A program made the position numbers and the translations under genes. Of a DNA stretch of 50,025 bases, positions 1 to 8,983 are shown piece by piece. Source of the stretch: JAFLCM01 sp964510955. GTDB lineage: Bacteria; Planctomycetota; Phycisphaerae; Phycisphaerales; UBA1924. Within the stretch, counting starts at the first letter, position 1. Every line of letters begins with the position of its first letter. The notes under the pieces were generated by a model. The model did no database searches, had not been told where the DNA came from, and worked only from the letters and a program-made list of their open reading frames with translations. The DNA is taken from positions 1-50,025 of the forward strand of contig CAZEDW010000032.1 in the NCBI GenBank assembly GCA_964510955.1, written 5' to 3'.

Positions 1-90
1 GTCCGCTACGAACGCCGCGCCGACATCCATCAGGCCTTCCTCTCGCTCGGCTGCTTACTCATCTGCCTCAGAACCCTCAACAACGCATAG
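1..90 (+). CDS. IS5-family transposase, C-terminal end (5' cut by window edge)
   Basis: An open frame enters from the window edge and ends at a TAG at 88-90. Its 29 residues begin VRYERRADIHQAFLSLGC, which matches the conserved last segment of IS5/IS4-type DDE transposases (R-x-E-R-R-x-D-I-H-x-A-F). The sequence just after the stop (91-104, TGTTAGAGGCTCTC) has the look of an IS terminal inverted repeat, but the left end is outside the window, so the boundary is inferred. The catalytic residues lie upstream of the window and cannot be judged, so the copy may be intact or a remnant. Confidence 0.75.
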   Translation, partial: VRYERRADIHQAFLSLGCLLICLRTLNNA

Positions 91-226
91 TGTTAGAGGC
101 TCTCAATGGGCAGGAGGCTCGTTCCTACCGGAGCGTGGTGGCAACACCCGTGTGTCAAGGCAAGACGGCATACGGAGCGATTACCGCCGACAGCAAGAGT
201 CGAAGGGTTTTCCGTAACAAAGAGGC

Positions 227-268
227 TCTGATCGATCAGATTCTGAGACCGTACGCTGCGGCTATACT
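227..268 (+). promoter_or_regulatory. 14-bp palindrome and -10-like box upstream of a small gene
   Basis: Positions 227-240 form a perfect palindrome, TCTGATCGATCAGA. A -10-like TATACT follows at 263-268, about 55 nt before the ATG at 323. The arrangement would suit an operator just upstream of a promoter for the small gene at 323, but no regulator can be named. Confidence 0.3.
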
Positions 269-322
269 TCTGACACTTCCGGCAGATGCTCCCAGTTTCC
301 CGTGCCCGGAGAGATACGAGGC

Positions 323-535
323 ATGAAAAAGGCCGCATCAAACCGTTCGGGCTGGAGCCCTTCCGCGAGGCAGCAGCAAGAGATGCTAAAGAAGGCGGAG
401 GAGCGTTTCCGCGCTCGTTCTGAAGCGAATCGCGCAATGCTGCAAGAACGACGCCGCCTATATCCCGGAGTATGGTTCTGGGCGGAGTTTGGTCTTTCCG
501 ACCTCGCTCGCTGGCTACTCAGCAAACATCAATGA
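323..535 (+). CDS. small basic hypothetical protein
   Basis: This is a 70-residue protein that I do not recognise. The ATG at 323 is preferred over an in-frame GTG at 302 because a purine-rich stretch (GGAGAGATACGAGG) lies just ahead of it and the protein starts naturally with MKKAASNRSG. The middle (about residues 12-45) is rich in Arg, Lys, Glu, Gln and Ala and looks like a charged helix or short coiled coil. The C-terminus is aromatic (YPGVWFWAEFGLSDLARWLL) and could be a hydrophobic or amphipathic helix. It sits between an IS end and gmhA on the same strand. It may be accessory DNA, and expression is not certain. Confidence 0.5.
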   Translation: MKKAASNRSGWSPSARQQQEMLKKAEERFRARSEANRAMLQERRRLYPGVWFWAEFGLSDLARWLLSKHQ

Positions 536-673
536 GCGAAAAGACTACTGGCTCACCACAAGCGCCGAATTCAAACTGCGACACTACCCGGTTTTTCATC
601 GCCGGGGCCGACGCCGGAGGTCGGGGTAGAATCCGGGTTGCCCGCGCCGGGTCGTCTGCGGGGCACCACTGCG

Positions 674-1240
674 ATGTCCATCGATCAAGCCGCCATCACC
701 TCCCGAATCGAGCGTTCGGCCCGCGCCATCAGCGGCCTGCGTGAGCACGCGGCGCTGATCGTCGAGGTGTGCGCCAAGGTCCGAGCGCGACTCCGCGCCG
801 GCGGCCGCGTGTACACCTGCGGCAACGGGGGCTCGGCGGCGGAGGCCATGCACCTCACCGAGGAGCTCATCGGGCGCTACCGATATTCCCGTGCCCCGTA
901 CGCGGCGGTGTGTCTCAACGCCGACCCGACGGCGCTGACCTGCATCGCCAACGATTTCGGCTTTGACCAGGTCTTCGCCCGACAGGTCGAGGCCTTGTGC
1001 GGGCCCGATGACATCCTCATCGTCTTTTCCACCAGCGGCAACAGCCCGAACATTGTGAACGCGCTGCAGGCCGCCCGTCGCCGCGGCGCCGCGACCATTG
1101 GGCTGCTGGGCAAGGGCGGTGGCCCGTGCGCCCAGCTCTGTGAATCGGCGCTCGTCGTCGCGAGCGAGCACACCGAGAACATCCAGGAAGCGCACCAGGT
1201 GATCCTGCACCTGATCCTGGAGGCTGTCGAGTCCCCGTGA
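674..1240 (+). CDS. gmhA: phosphoheptose isomerase (sedoheptulose-7-phosphate isomerase)
   Basis: This is a SIS-domain protein of 188 residues, close to the usual family length of about 190. GmhA converts sedoheptulose 7-phosphate to D-glycero-D-manno-heptose 7-phosphate in the cytoplasm, the first step toward ADP-heptose for LPS core. The phosphate-binding motif CGNGGSAAEA (residues 49-58) and the STSGNS loop (119-124) are present. H60, E64, Q171 and H179 fall one position before the metal and catalytic residues known in the E. coli enzyme. I chose the ATG at 674 because residues encoded upstream from 638 are not family-like. A -10-like TAGAAT is at 627-632. The stop overlaps the start of aat by 4 bp (GTGA), so the two are translationally coupled. 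The GT9 enzyme at 25961-27016 fits the same pathway. Confidence 0.9.
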   Translation: MSIDQAAITSRIERSARAISGLREHAALIVEVCAKVRARLRAGGRVYTCGNGGSAAEAMHLTEELIGRYRYSRAPYAAVCLNADPTALTCIANDFGFDQVFARQVEALCGPDDILIVFSTSGNSPNIVNALQAARRRGAATIGLLGKGGGPCAQLCESALVVASEHTENIQEAHQVILHLILEAVESP

Positions 1241-1944
1241 GCACGCCGCCCGGTCCAGAGGGCCGCCTCGACGCCGAGGGGCGGATCGTGGCGCTACTCC
1301 TGCAGGCGTACCGCACCGGCGCCTTCCCGATGGGAGAGCCCGGCACCGACGAGGTGAACTTCTATCAGGCCGACCCGCGCGGGGTGCTGCCGCTGACCGC
1401 CGAGGCCGCGGGAGCTCCCGGTGGATTCCATGTACCGAGCCGCCTTGACCGGCTCATCCGCCAGGGCCGATTCGAGGTCCGGTGTGACACCGCGTTCGAG
1501 CAGGTCATCCGCGCGTGCGCCGCCCCGCGGGCGCCGAGCGCCGAGGAGCGCGATGGGGCCGCCGATACGGGGGCATGGATCAACGAGACCATCATCCGCT
1601 GGTACACGCTGCTGCACCGGGCCGGGCACGCGCACAGCGTTGAGGCATGGGCGGGGCGGCAACTCGTGGGCGGGGTCTACGGAGTGTCCATCGGCGCGGC
1701 GTTCTTCGGTGAGTCCATGTTCCACCTCCCCGGGCCGGGTAACAACGCGGGGCAGGTCTGCCTGGTGCACCTGATCCGGCACTTGGCTCGCCTGGGGTAC
1801 GAGCTCTTCGATACCCAGATGGTGACCGAGGTCGTACGCCGGTTCGGAGCTGTGGAGATTCCCCTGACCAAGTACCTTCAACGGCTCGGACCTGCGGTGA
1901 GCGCGGTTGAGCGATGGAAGCCGCTCACGGGCCCGCGGGTGTAA
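1237..1944 (+). CDS. aat: leucyl/phenylalanyl-tRNA--protein transferase
   Basis: Aat transfers Leu or Phe from aminoacyl-tRNA to N-terminal Arg or Lys of proteins, marking them for ClpS/ClpAP degradation under the N-end rule. The 235-residue length matches the family. Recognisable blocks are the N-terminal AYRTGAFPMGE, the FYQADPRGVLPL segment (W is more common than F in this place), the GAWIN...YTLLHRAGHAHSVE region and the GGVYGVSIGAAFFGESMF core. Translation starts at GTG 1237 inside the gmhA stop (GTGA overlap). The pairing with gmhA is one of convenience rather than shared pathway. Confidence 0.93.
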   Translation: MSTPPGPEGRLDAEGRIVALLLQAYRTGAFPMGEPGTDEVNFYQADPRGVLPLTAEAAGAPGGFHVPSRLDRLIRQGRFEVRCDTAFEQVIRACAAPRAPSAEERDGAADTGAWINETIIRWYTLLHRAGHAHSVEAWAGRQLVGGVYGVSIGAAFFGESMFHLPGPGNNAGQVCLVHLIRHLARLGYELFDTQMVTEVVRRFGAVEIPLTKYLQRLGPAVSAVERWKPLTGPRV

Positions 1945-2051
1945 GCGGGTGCGCCGCGTGCTTTGCGTCACCTCGCCCCTAGTGAGCCCGATCGTCCACG
2001 CCCAGGGTGTCTTGACTCCTACCATCCCGACCCAACTCACGGAGCCTCAGC

Positions 2052-3165
<1,114 letters not shown>

Positions 3166-3167
<2 letters not shown>

Positions 3168-3239
3168 GCATCAAGGCATGAGGCATCAAGGCATCAAGCA
3201 TTCAGACTTGATGCCTTGATGCCTCATGCCTTGATGCCT
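3166..3239. repeat. 33-bp perfect inverted repeat made of an octamer unit; likely bidirectional terminator
   Basis: The left arm (3166-3198) and right arm (3207-3239) are exact reverse complements, separated by the 8-nt loop CATTCAGA. Each arm is itself a run of the unit GGCATCAA with one shortened copy (GGCATGA). The element starts in the last two bases of the ychF stop codon and ends 6 bp before the stop of the convergent GGDEF gene. It has no T-tract, so intrinsic termination is plausible through stem strength only. The octamer make-up suggests slippage or a dispersed repeat family. Confidence 0.9.
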
Positions 3240-3245
3240 CCTGCG

Positions 3246-4190
3246 TCAACCGGCCATCCGCAGCGGCTGCTGCTCGGCCCCGAGTCGCTCATCGAACAAA
3301 CGCACGGCGTTTCGGCCGCCGCTCTTGGCCGCGTAAAGGGCCCGGTCGGCCGCTTCGATCCAGCTCGCGGCGTCGTTCAGTCCGCCCAGGCCGGTATCGG
3401 TCACGCCGAACGAACCGGTGACGACCAGCTTGGGGTACTTGCGCCACTGCTTGGCCTCCAGCGCCCGTCGGATGCGTTCGCACACGCCGGTGGCCTCGGC
3501 GTGGTCGGCGCCGGGGAGGATGATCGAGAACTCCTCGCCGCCGTACCTGCACGCGATGTCGTACGCGCGGACTTCCTGGCGGATGAGTTGTGCCACGCCC
3601 ATAAGCACGGCGTCGCCGGCGGGGTGGCCCATCGTGTCGTTGAGCTTCTTGAAGTGGTCCAGATCGCACATCACCAGCGATATCGGCGCCTGCTTGCGGA
3701 CCGCGACGCTCAGTTCGGACTCCAGCCGCTCGTTGAAATAGGCGCGGTTCCACAGCCCGGTCAGGCCGTCGATCCGCGCGGCGTTCTCCAGCAGGCGCAT
3801 GAGCTGGGTGATCTTGATGGCGCTCTGAATTCTGGCCCGCAGCTCGTATACGTCAAAGGGCTTGGGGACAAAGTCCATGGCGCCGAGCTCGAACGCCGTG
3901 ACCTTGTCCGTGGCCTTGGCCTGCCCCGACAGCATGATGACGGGGATGCTCATGGTCCGCGTCTCAGCCTTGAGCCGGCGCAGCACCTCAAAGCCGTCCA
4001 TATCGGGCATGTTGACGTCGAGCAGGATGATCGCCGGCTGCTGGGCCTCGGCCAGCTCCAGCCCTTCGGGGCCGCTGAACGCGGCGAGGAACTCGAGCCC
4101 CTCGTCCTTCAGCTTCACCGCCAGAAGCCGGTGAATGTAGGGCGAATCGTCGATCAACAAGGCGATTGGCGCTTGCTCGCTTGGACGCAC
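3246..4190 (-). CDS. response regulator diguanylate cyclase (REC-GGDEF)
   Basis: This 314-residue protein has an N-terminal receiver domain (about 8-125) and a C-terminal GGDEF domain (about 140-305). Receiver residues are D14/D15, the phospho-acceptor D58 (LLDVNMPDMDG) and K110 (PKPF). The active site is RYGGEEF with GGEEF at 217-221, and RAYD (208-211) five residues ahead is a canonical RxxD inhibitory site. So it should make cyclic di-GMP when phosphorylated and be product-inhibited. It starts at GTG 4190. The Hpt protein encoded just upstream on the same strand is a likely phospho-donor. No histidine kinase is next to it. Confidence 0.92.
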   Translation of the reverse strand: MRPSEQAPIALLIDDSPYIHRLLAVKLKDEGLEFLAAFSGPEGLELAEAQQPAIILLDVNMPDMDGFEVLRRLKAETRTMSIPVIMLSGQAKATDKVTAFELGAMDFVPKPFDVYELRARIQSAIKITQLMRLLENAARIDGLTGLWNRAYFNERLESELSVAVRKQAPISLVMCDLDHFKKLNDTMGHPAGDAVLMGVAQLIRQEVRAYDIACRYGGEEFSIILPGADHAEATGVCERIRRALEAKQWRKYPKLVVTGSFGVTDTGLGGLNDAASWIEAADRALYAAKSGGRNAVRLFDERLGAEQQPLRMAG

Positions 4191-4283
4191 TGCGTACCCC
4201 CCGTGCTGGACCGACGTATCTCACCGACCCCCGACCCGCGCGTTCCCCGACCGTTGACTCTGCCTGGCTGGCGCCAGACCTGT

Positions 4284-4607
4284 TCAGGCGACCACCCTGG
4301 AACACATGTCCGCCAGTTCCGACACCCTGGCGTTGACTTCGCCGAGCTCGGCCTGGCCCTGCCGCAGCAGCGTGGCCTCCAGCGCCGCCGCCGCTTCACT
4401 CAGCATGTCGAACCCGTAGCCAGACCCGGCGCCCTTCAGCTGATGAGCCAGTGATCGCAGCTCGGCCAACCGTGACTCGTTCAGGAGCTGAAGGAGCGTC
4501 TCGGCCCGCTTGGGCATCTCGCCGGCGAACTCGGCGATGAGTTCCCTCATCTCCGGGTCATCCGCGAACAGGCTGGTGATCGGTGCTTGTCCCTTGGATG
4601 GCGTCAT
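4284..4607 (-). CDS. Hpt-domain histidine phosphotransfer protein
   Basis: This 107-residue protein is a stand-alone Hpt domain. The phospho-accepting histidine lies in SLAHQLKGAGSGYGF, the family signature. The rest is a helical bundle with the usual E-rich N-terminal helix (DDPEMRELIAEFAGEMPKRAE). I chose the ATG at 4607 because the extension from 4649 adds an unlike N-terminus. It is upstream of and co-directional with the REC-GGDEF gene, 93 bp apart, so phosphorelay from an unlinked hybrid kinase through this protein to the cyclase is likely. Confidence 0.85.
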   Translation of the reverse strand: MTPSKGQAPITSLFADDPEMRELIAEFAGEMPKRAETLLQLLNESRLAELRSLAHQLKGAGSGYGFDMLSEAAAALEATLLRQGQAELGEVNARVSELADMCSRVVA

Positions 4608-4865
4608 GGCCCTCGGCTCCCGGATGCTTGCCGCCGCGAGGCAACACACACAGCGCGGCGATGCAGTGGCATCGACGCTGCTTTTCTCAAGGTCAAGCCG
4701 GAGGGTGGTCCTCGGCGGGACTGGATGTCATCTGGCGCGATCTGCGGGACTGTGAAGGTCCCACTCCCTCCCAGGCCCGGGAATATCGCACGCGGGGCGA
4801 TCCGGGTGAGGGATCGCAAAGGTCCGCGAACGACCACCGGCCGCTGGGGTGGGTGCGACACGGCA

Positions 4866-4907
4866 AAAATAAAGAAGGCGGCGCGCATCCGAGGACGCTG
4901 CGCCGCC
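4866..4907 (-). terminator. rho-independent terminator after the M28 peptidase gene
   Basis: Read on the minus strand, GGCGGCGC pairs with GCGCCGCC (4900-4907 with 4877-4884) around a 15-nt loop, followed by TTCTTTATTTTT. It lies about 230 nt beyond the stop of the peptidase gene, so that mRNA would have a long 3' tail. Confidence 0.7.
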
Positions 4908-5008
4908 CTTCCGGGGGGCGGGGTGATGGACGTACTATAGGGTCAATGTAGCCGGTTGCAAGAGGGGGAGCTCCGCGAGACTCAAATTGTGGACAATTGG
5001 GTCGAACC

Positions 5009-5031
5009 CATGGCGGAAATCAGCCGCCATG
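5009..5031. repeat. 8-bp perfect hairpin in the peptidase 3' region
   Basis: CATGGCGG (5009-5016) pairs perfectly with CCGCCATG (5024-5031) around a 7-nt loop. There is no T-tract on either side. It sits in the presumed 3' tail of the M28 peptidase transcript and might stabilise it. The 6-bp palindrome AATTGT-GG-ACAATT lies 10 bp away. Confidence 0.45.
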
Positions 5032-5140
5032 CCCGCGACGGCGGGGGTCTCGCTCCGCTAACCCTGACGATTTCCTTGAAGCAACGAGGCGGAATCCAAC
5101 GCCCGCGGCCCGCGCAGTTCCGGGCCCGGTCGGTCGCGTT

Positions 5141-7267
5141 CTAGTTGCCCCGTGGCTCGCGACCCATGAGCGTGACCGTGATGGTCATCTCCTTGCCGTC
5201 GCGCACGATCAGGAGGTCGACCTTGTCTCCGGGCTTGTGTTTGCTCAACTGGCTCATCATGGCTTCGACGTCGGGGAGTTCCTCGCCGTTCCATTTCATG
5301 AGGCGGTCGCCCTTCTTGATGCCGGCCTTCTCGGCGCTGGCGCCTTCGATGACGTCGCCGACGAGCACGCCGGGGGTGGTGCCGGAGTAGTCGCCGGGCG
5401 CGATTCCCAGGCGGACGTTGGAGCGCACGCGTCCGGGCGTGGTCCCGCCCTTGGTGGCCTTGAACGAAAGGCGCCCGTCATGGGTCGCCATCAGCATGGC
5501 GAGATCTGTCATCAGGCCGACCACTTTCACAGCCCCCTCGACGTTGACCTTGTCCACGGTGTCGCCGGGCTGGTGGTAGTCGGGGTGCAGGCCGGTGAAC
5601 AGGTGCAGCACCGGGATGTCCGCGCCGTAGAAGCTGGCGTGGTCCGAGGGGCCGCGACCGGACTGGCCCAGGGTGTAGGCAAACCCGGCCTTGTCCAGCG
5701 CGGGTTTGATGAGCGTCTCGAAGTTCTCGGCAGTGCCGACGCCGTCCACCTCCAGCTTGTTGTCGGTCATGCGCCCGATCATGTCCATGTTGAGCATGCA
5801 GATGATCGAGCTGGCGGCGACCGACGGGTTCTTGACGTAGTAATCGCTGCCCAGAAGGCCCATCTCTTCGCCCGAGAACGCCAGGAGGATGACCGAGCGG
5901 AGCGGCCTGTCTGCGGGTGCGGCGGCGTAGGCGTCTTTGAGCTTCTTGGCGGTCAGGAGCACGCCGCAGGTGCCGGACGCGTTGTCGTCGGCGCCGGGGT
6001 GGACCTTGCCGATGTTGCCCGGGTTGGCGCCGCCGACGTAGCCGAGGCCGACATGGTCATAGTGCCCGCCGATCACCACAAACTCACCGGCCAGCGCGCC
6101 CCTGCCGGACAAGACGGCTCCGACGTTGGTGGTCGGGAGCTGCTTGGTCTCGACGTTGGTTGCCAAGTTCACCTTGGCCAGCGGGCCGAACGAGACGAGG
6201 CCGCCCTTCTCATCCACCGCTTGGCGCAGCCGCAGCAGGGTGCGCTTTTCCGGGTCCGCCTTTTCCAGGATCTCGTTGACGGCCTGGATGGTCATCATGA
6301 CGACCGGCAGGTTGACGCCGCCGAAACGCGTGGTCCGGGCGGTTTCGAGTTTTTCGGTGCGGGGGTCGTCGGCGCCCGGCGGGCTGGCGATGATCACCCC
6401 GGCGGCGCCGCGCGCCGCCGCCGCCTTGACCTTCGCAGCGAGCTCGGCCCTGGGGCTCCAGCGTCCGAAGCTCGTCCACTTGCTCTTGCCCTCGGGGGTC
6501 ATGGGCTCGAAACGCAGGACCAGGGCGATTTTGCCCTTGAGGTCGTCTTCCTTGGAATAGCTGGTGTAGTTGTCCGGGCCGTCTTCCATGGAGTAGCCGG
6601 CGAACACCAGCTCGCCGCTCACTTCACCCGTTCCAGAGCACCCCAATACGTTGAAATCCTTGCCGACTTCAAAGGTTTTCTTTTGCGGCATCGCCTCGGC
6701 GGCGAGATTCTCACGCCACTCGAAAGACGCTTCGCTCTTGTGAACCTCCACATCGCCGCGGACCTTGAAAGGCTGCTGGTAGCTCCTGGTCCCTTTGTCG
6801 TCGTGGAAGGCAGGCTCGAGGCCCAGGGCGCGGAAACGCTCCTCGATGTAGGCGGCGGCCTGGGCGTTGCCCTTGACGTCCGCGGAGCGACCTTCGAGCG
6901 CCGGGTCGGCGAGAAACAGGATGTCCTTGTAGTACGCCAGCGCATCGGGCCCGAGGGCGGTGGCCTTGGCGAGGGCTTCGGGCCCGGTGCCGATGCCCAG
7001 GGCCGCGGCGCTCTCGCCGTTGCGCAGGCTGGCAGCCCGTGGGCCGTTGCCCTTGTCGGGTGGCGTGGGAGATTCGGCGGGCTTGGGCGCCTCGGCGGTG
7101 GCGGGGCGGGTGCGCGGTCCCGTGGCCGACGAGGGGGCCGTGGGAGGCGACGCTTCGGACGACACGCTGCCGGCGCTGGACCGATGCGCCGAGCAGGCGG
7201 CGAGCATCGCGAGGACAGCGGCCCCGATCAAGCGGCGCGCGCCGCGAAACAACTCATGTGTGCCCAT
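5141..7267 (-). CDS. lipoprotein M28-family zinc aminopeptidase with PA and PDZ domains
   Basis: This 708-residue protein is an exported metallopeptidase. The N-terminus has a lipobox (LAMLAAC), followed by a low-complexity Ser/Pro/Thr linker. A protease-associated region covers about 180-380. The M28 domain shows all five metal-site elements: H402 (GGHYDH, with D404), D428 (GADDNASG), E467/E468 (SGEEMGLLGS), D495 (NMDMIGR) and H565 (HPDYHQPGDT). A C-terminal PDZ domain (about 615-700; GDVIEGASAEKAGIKKGDRL) follows. It probably trims peptides at the outer face of a membrane, with PDZ guiding substrates. An SD-like GGAGG precedes the ATG. It is monocistronic, with a terminator at 4866-4907. 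Confidence 0.93.
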   Translation of the reverse strand: MGTHELFRGARRLIGAAVLAMLAACSAHRSSAGSVSSEASPPTAPSSATGPRTRPATAEAPKPAESPTPPDKGNGPRAASLRNGESAAALGIGTGPEALAKATALGPDALAYYKDILFLADPALEGRSADVKGNAQAAAYIEERFRALGLEPAFHDDKGTRSYQQPFKVRGDVEVHKSEASFEWRENLAAEAMPQKKTFEVGKDFNVLGCSGTGEVSGELVFAGYSMEDGPDNYTSYSKEDDLKGKIALVLRFEPMTPEGKSKWTSFGRWSPRAELAAKVKAAAARGAAGVIIASPPGADDPRTEKLETARTTRFGGVNLPVVMMTIQAVNEILEKADPEKRTLLRLRQAVDEKGGLVSFGPLAKVNLATNVETKQLPTTNVGAVLSGRGALAGEFVVIGGHYDHVGLGYVGGANPGNIGKVHPGADDNASGTCGVLLTAKKLKDAYAAAPADRPLRSVILLAFSGEEMGLLGSDYYVKNPSVAASSIICMLNMDMIGRMTDNKLEVDGVGTAENFETLIKPALDKAGFAYTLGQSGRGPSDHASFYGADIPVLHLFTGLHPDYHQPGDTVDKVNVEGAVKVVGLMTDLAMLMATHDGRLSFKATKGGTTPGRVRSNVRLGIAPGDYSGTTPGVLVGDVIEGASAEKAGIKKGDRLMKWNGEELPDVEAMMSQLSKHKPGDKVDLLIVRDGKEMTITVTLMGREPRGN

Positions 7268-7365
7268 GGATTTGGCCTCCAGTTGAGTTCCGAGCTTATG
7301 CGAGGGTGGTGGTTGAGGCCAGCGTCATTCCCGGCATACGGGCCCCGCGATACTTGGCTTGGGCC

Positions 7366-8415
7366 TCACCCCTTCGATTCCTCCGCCGCCTCCAGCCACC
7401 GCACGGCCCGGACGCCGCTCTTGTCCACTTTCGGCTTGGTCTTCAGACCCAGGGCCTTGCCGAACGTCTCGGGGGTGACGCGGTCGGCCGAGACAATCTC
7501 CAGGTCAAACCACGGCACCTTCTTGTCAGCCCGCTCGGCCATCATCGCGTCCTCGGCGAGTGATTCGGCCTCGTCGAGGCAGGCCGCGGTGAGCAGGATC
7601 TCGGCGTAGCGGGGCGGCGCGTCCTCCTGTTCACCGGCGCGGGCGATGCAGCGCCAGGCGGTCAGCCCCAGCTCGTTCCCGTCGTCATCGACGTTGGTGC
7701 GCCCGTCGATGTTGAGTTCGAGCAGCCAGCTTTCCTTGAGCCGCTCGATAACCTCATCGACGATGAGGATGTCCGGCGCCTGGTTCGGGGTGCTGAGCAG
7801 CACGCCGCGGTGCTCGTGCGCCGCGCAGTCGGCGGAGGTCAGCTCTTCCACCGGCCCCAGTTCGAACGCCGCCAGGAGCTTCTCGATCCGCTCGCGCATC
7901 GAAGGCTCCACCCGAAGCGTGACCACCTTGTGCTCGTCAACGAAGAAGTAGATGAACGGGTCGAGGCTCATGGCCCCGAACCCGACCAGGCCGTCCTCAT
8001 AGAACCAATCGCCGAAAGCCCGCGTCGCGTCGAGGAAGCGTTCCAGACCGACCTGGTCATAAGCGATGTACGGGTCGATCTCGCGGTAGGCGTCGGCCCC
8101 GAGCACGTCCAGGATCGGGAATACCCGACCCGGCAGCAGCGAGTAGAGCACGCGGCACAGGGCGGCCAGCCGGTTGGCGGGCACCAAAATGTCGAACATG
8201 AACCGATCGGGCCACTCCTCCCAGCTCTCCCCGTCGCCCGAGCCGAGGGTCGGGTCGCGCGGGGCGGCGTCCTCGCCGTCGGCGGCCTCGAACTGCATGT
8301 AGTACCCCGGCACCGGCTTGGCCTTCATGTCCTCCACCGGATATACGCCCAGGGGGAACGGGAAGCCGTCAACGGTCTTGCGGGCGATGGTGCTGTCGAT
8401 CTGGATTCGCGGCAT
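7366..8415 (-). CDS. conserved acidic hypothetical protein
   Basis: This is a 349-residue soluble protein that I do not recognise. It has no signal peptide or membrane segment and is notably acidic (runs such as EAADGEDAA and GDGESWEEWPD), with many aromatic residues in the middle (YIAYDQVGLERF, FGDWFYEDGLVGF, FIYFFVDEHKVV). The ATG at 8415 (MPRIQIDSTIARK) is chosen because the longer frame upstream is Arg/Pro-rich and looks like non-coding GC-rich sequence. It lies between the peptidase and the CBM48 gene on the same strand, without close spacing to either. No function can be inferred. Confidence 0.75.
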   Translation of the reverse strand: MPRIQIDSTIARKTVDGFPFPLGVYPVEDMKAKPVPGYYMQFEAADGEDAAPRDPTLGSGDGESWEEWPDRFMFDILVPANRLAALCRVLYSLLPGRVFPILDVLGADAYREIDPYIAYDQVGLERFLDATRAFGDWFYEDGLVGFGAMSLDPFIYFFVDEHKVVTLRVEPSMRERIEKLLAAFELGPVEELTSADCAAHEHRGVLLSTPNQAPDILIVDEVIERLKESWLLELNIDGRTNVDDDGNELGLTAWRCIARAGEQEDAPPRYAEILLTAACLDEAESLAEDAMMAERADKKVPWFDLEIVSADRVTPETFGKALGLKTKPKVDKSGVRAVRWLEAAEESKG

Positions 8416-8500
8416 GGTGTCTGCGGGGTCCCTCGGGGGGGGACCGCTCCCAACACCATAGCGGCAATGCGGCCCTTGTCGCTGGGGAGTGACTCCCGGA

Positions 8501-8866
8501 TCAGGCCGCGACGCGCGCCGCCATCTCGCGGCGCTGCTCGCCGATCGTGGAGCTCTCAAACCGCAGCGGGTCGAGGGCCTCTTGCTCTTCCCCGATGTGC
8601 AGCAGGCTCACCCAGGTGCCGTAGCTATTCAAGCGCAGGCCCCCGGCGGCGTAATCCGCCAGCCAGGTCTGGTCGTTGACCAGGTATTGGAACTCGTAAT
8701 CTCCCGGCGGCAGCGGCATGTCGGCGTACCACCAGCCCCCGTCTTCGCGCTGCATCTCGACGGCGCGGTCGCGCCAGCCGGTAAAGGTCCCCACCAGTTG
8801 CACCCGCTGGGCGTCGGGCATGAAGACACGGAAACTCACGCAGCCTTCGGGGGTCTGGGTAATCAC
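8501..8866 (-). CDS. stand-alone glycogen-binding (CBM48/AMPK-beta-like) protein
   Basis: This 121-residue protein consists almost entirely of a CBM48/isoamylase N-terminal fold. The core reads CVSFRVFMPDAQRVQLVGTF, then TGWRD, GGWWYADMPLPPGDYEFQY and LVNDQTWLADYAAGG, the usual order of glycogen-binding Trp and strand motifs in AMPK-beta-like modules. I chose GTG 8866 because AGAGAGG lies 5 nt upstream; alternatives are ATG 8929 and GTG 8968. No catalytic domain is attached. It may bind glycogen or target a partner enzyme. The GH13 amylase at 44716-47763 carries similar modules. A 117-bp divergent gap separates it from the lipoprotein gene at 8984. Confidence 0.75.
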   Translation of the reverse strand: MITQTPEGCVSFRVFMPDAQRVQLVGTFTGWRDRAVEMQREDGGWWYADMPLPPGDYEFQYLVNDQTWLADYAAGGLRLNSYGTWVSLLHIGEEQEALDPLRFESSTIGEQRREMAARVAA

Positions 8867-8983
8867 GGTTGCCTCTCTCGGGTCGTTCCACGAAGATCGC
8901 AGGAGCACCCGCCCGCCTGACCCCGGCATGACATCGCCGGGGCGGGGGTGGGCAGCGCTCTGACTCACCTATCGGAAGCTCTG

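Larger units (their letters stand above)
4608..5140. other. intergenic region with terminator and hairpins
   Basis: There is no convincing gene in these 533 bp. The stretch carries a minus-strand intrinsic terminator (4866-4907) for the peptidase gene, a hairpin CATGGCGG/CCGCCATG (5009-5031), and an operator-like AATTGT-GG-ACAATT (4985-4998). The promoter of the Hpt-GGDEF pair should lie between 4608 and about 4860, but no clear box stands out. Confidence 0.6.

Noticed and set aside
90..326. 78-residue open frame after the IS end
   Set aside because: No SD, no motif, overlaps the likely IS terminal repeat and the candidate promoter for the next gene.
4997..7609. Very long plus-strand open frame opposite the M28 peptidase gene
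   Set aside because: It is the mirror of a high-GC gene with complete M28 and PDZ motifs on the other strand; its own translation is Gly/Arg/Asp-rich with no domain.
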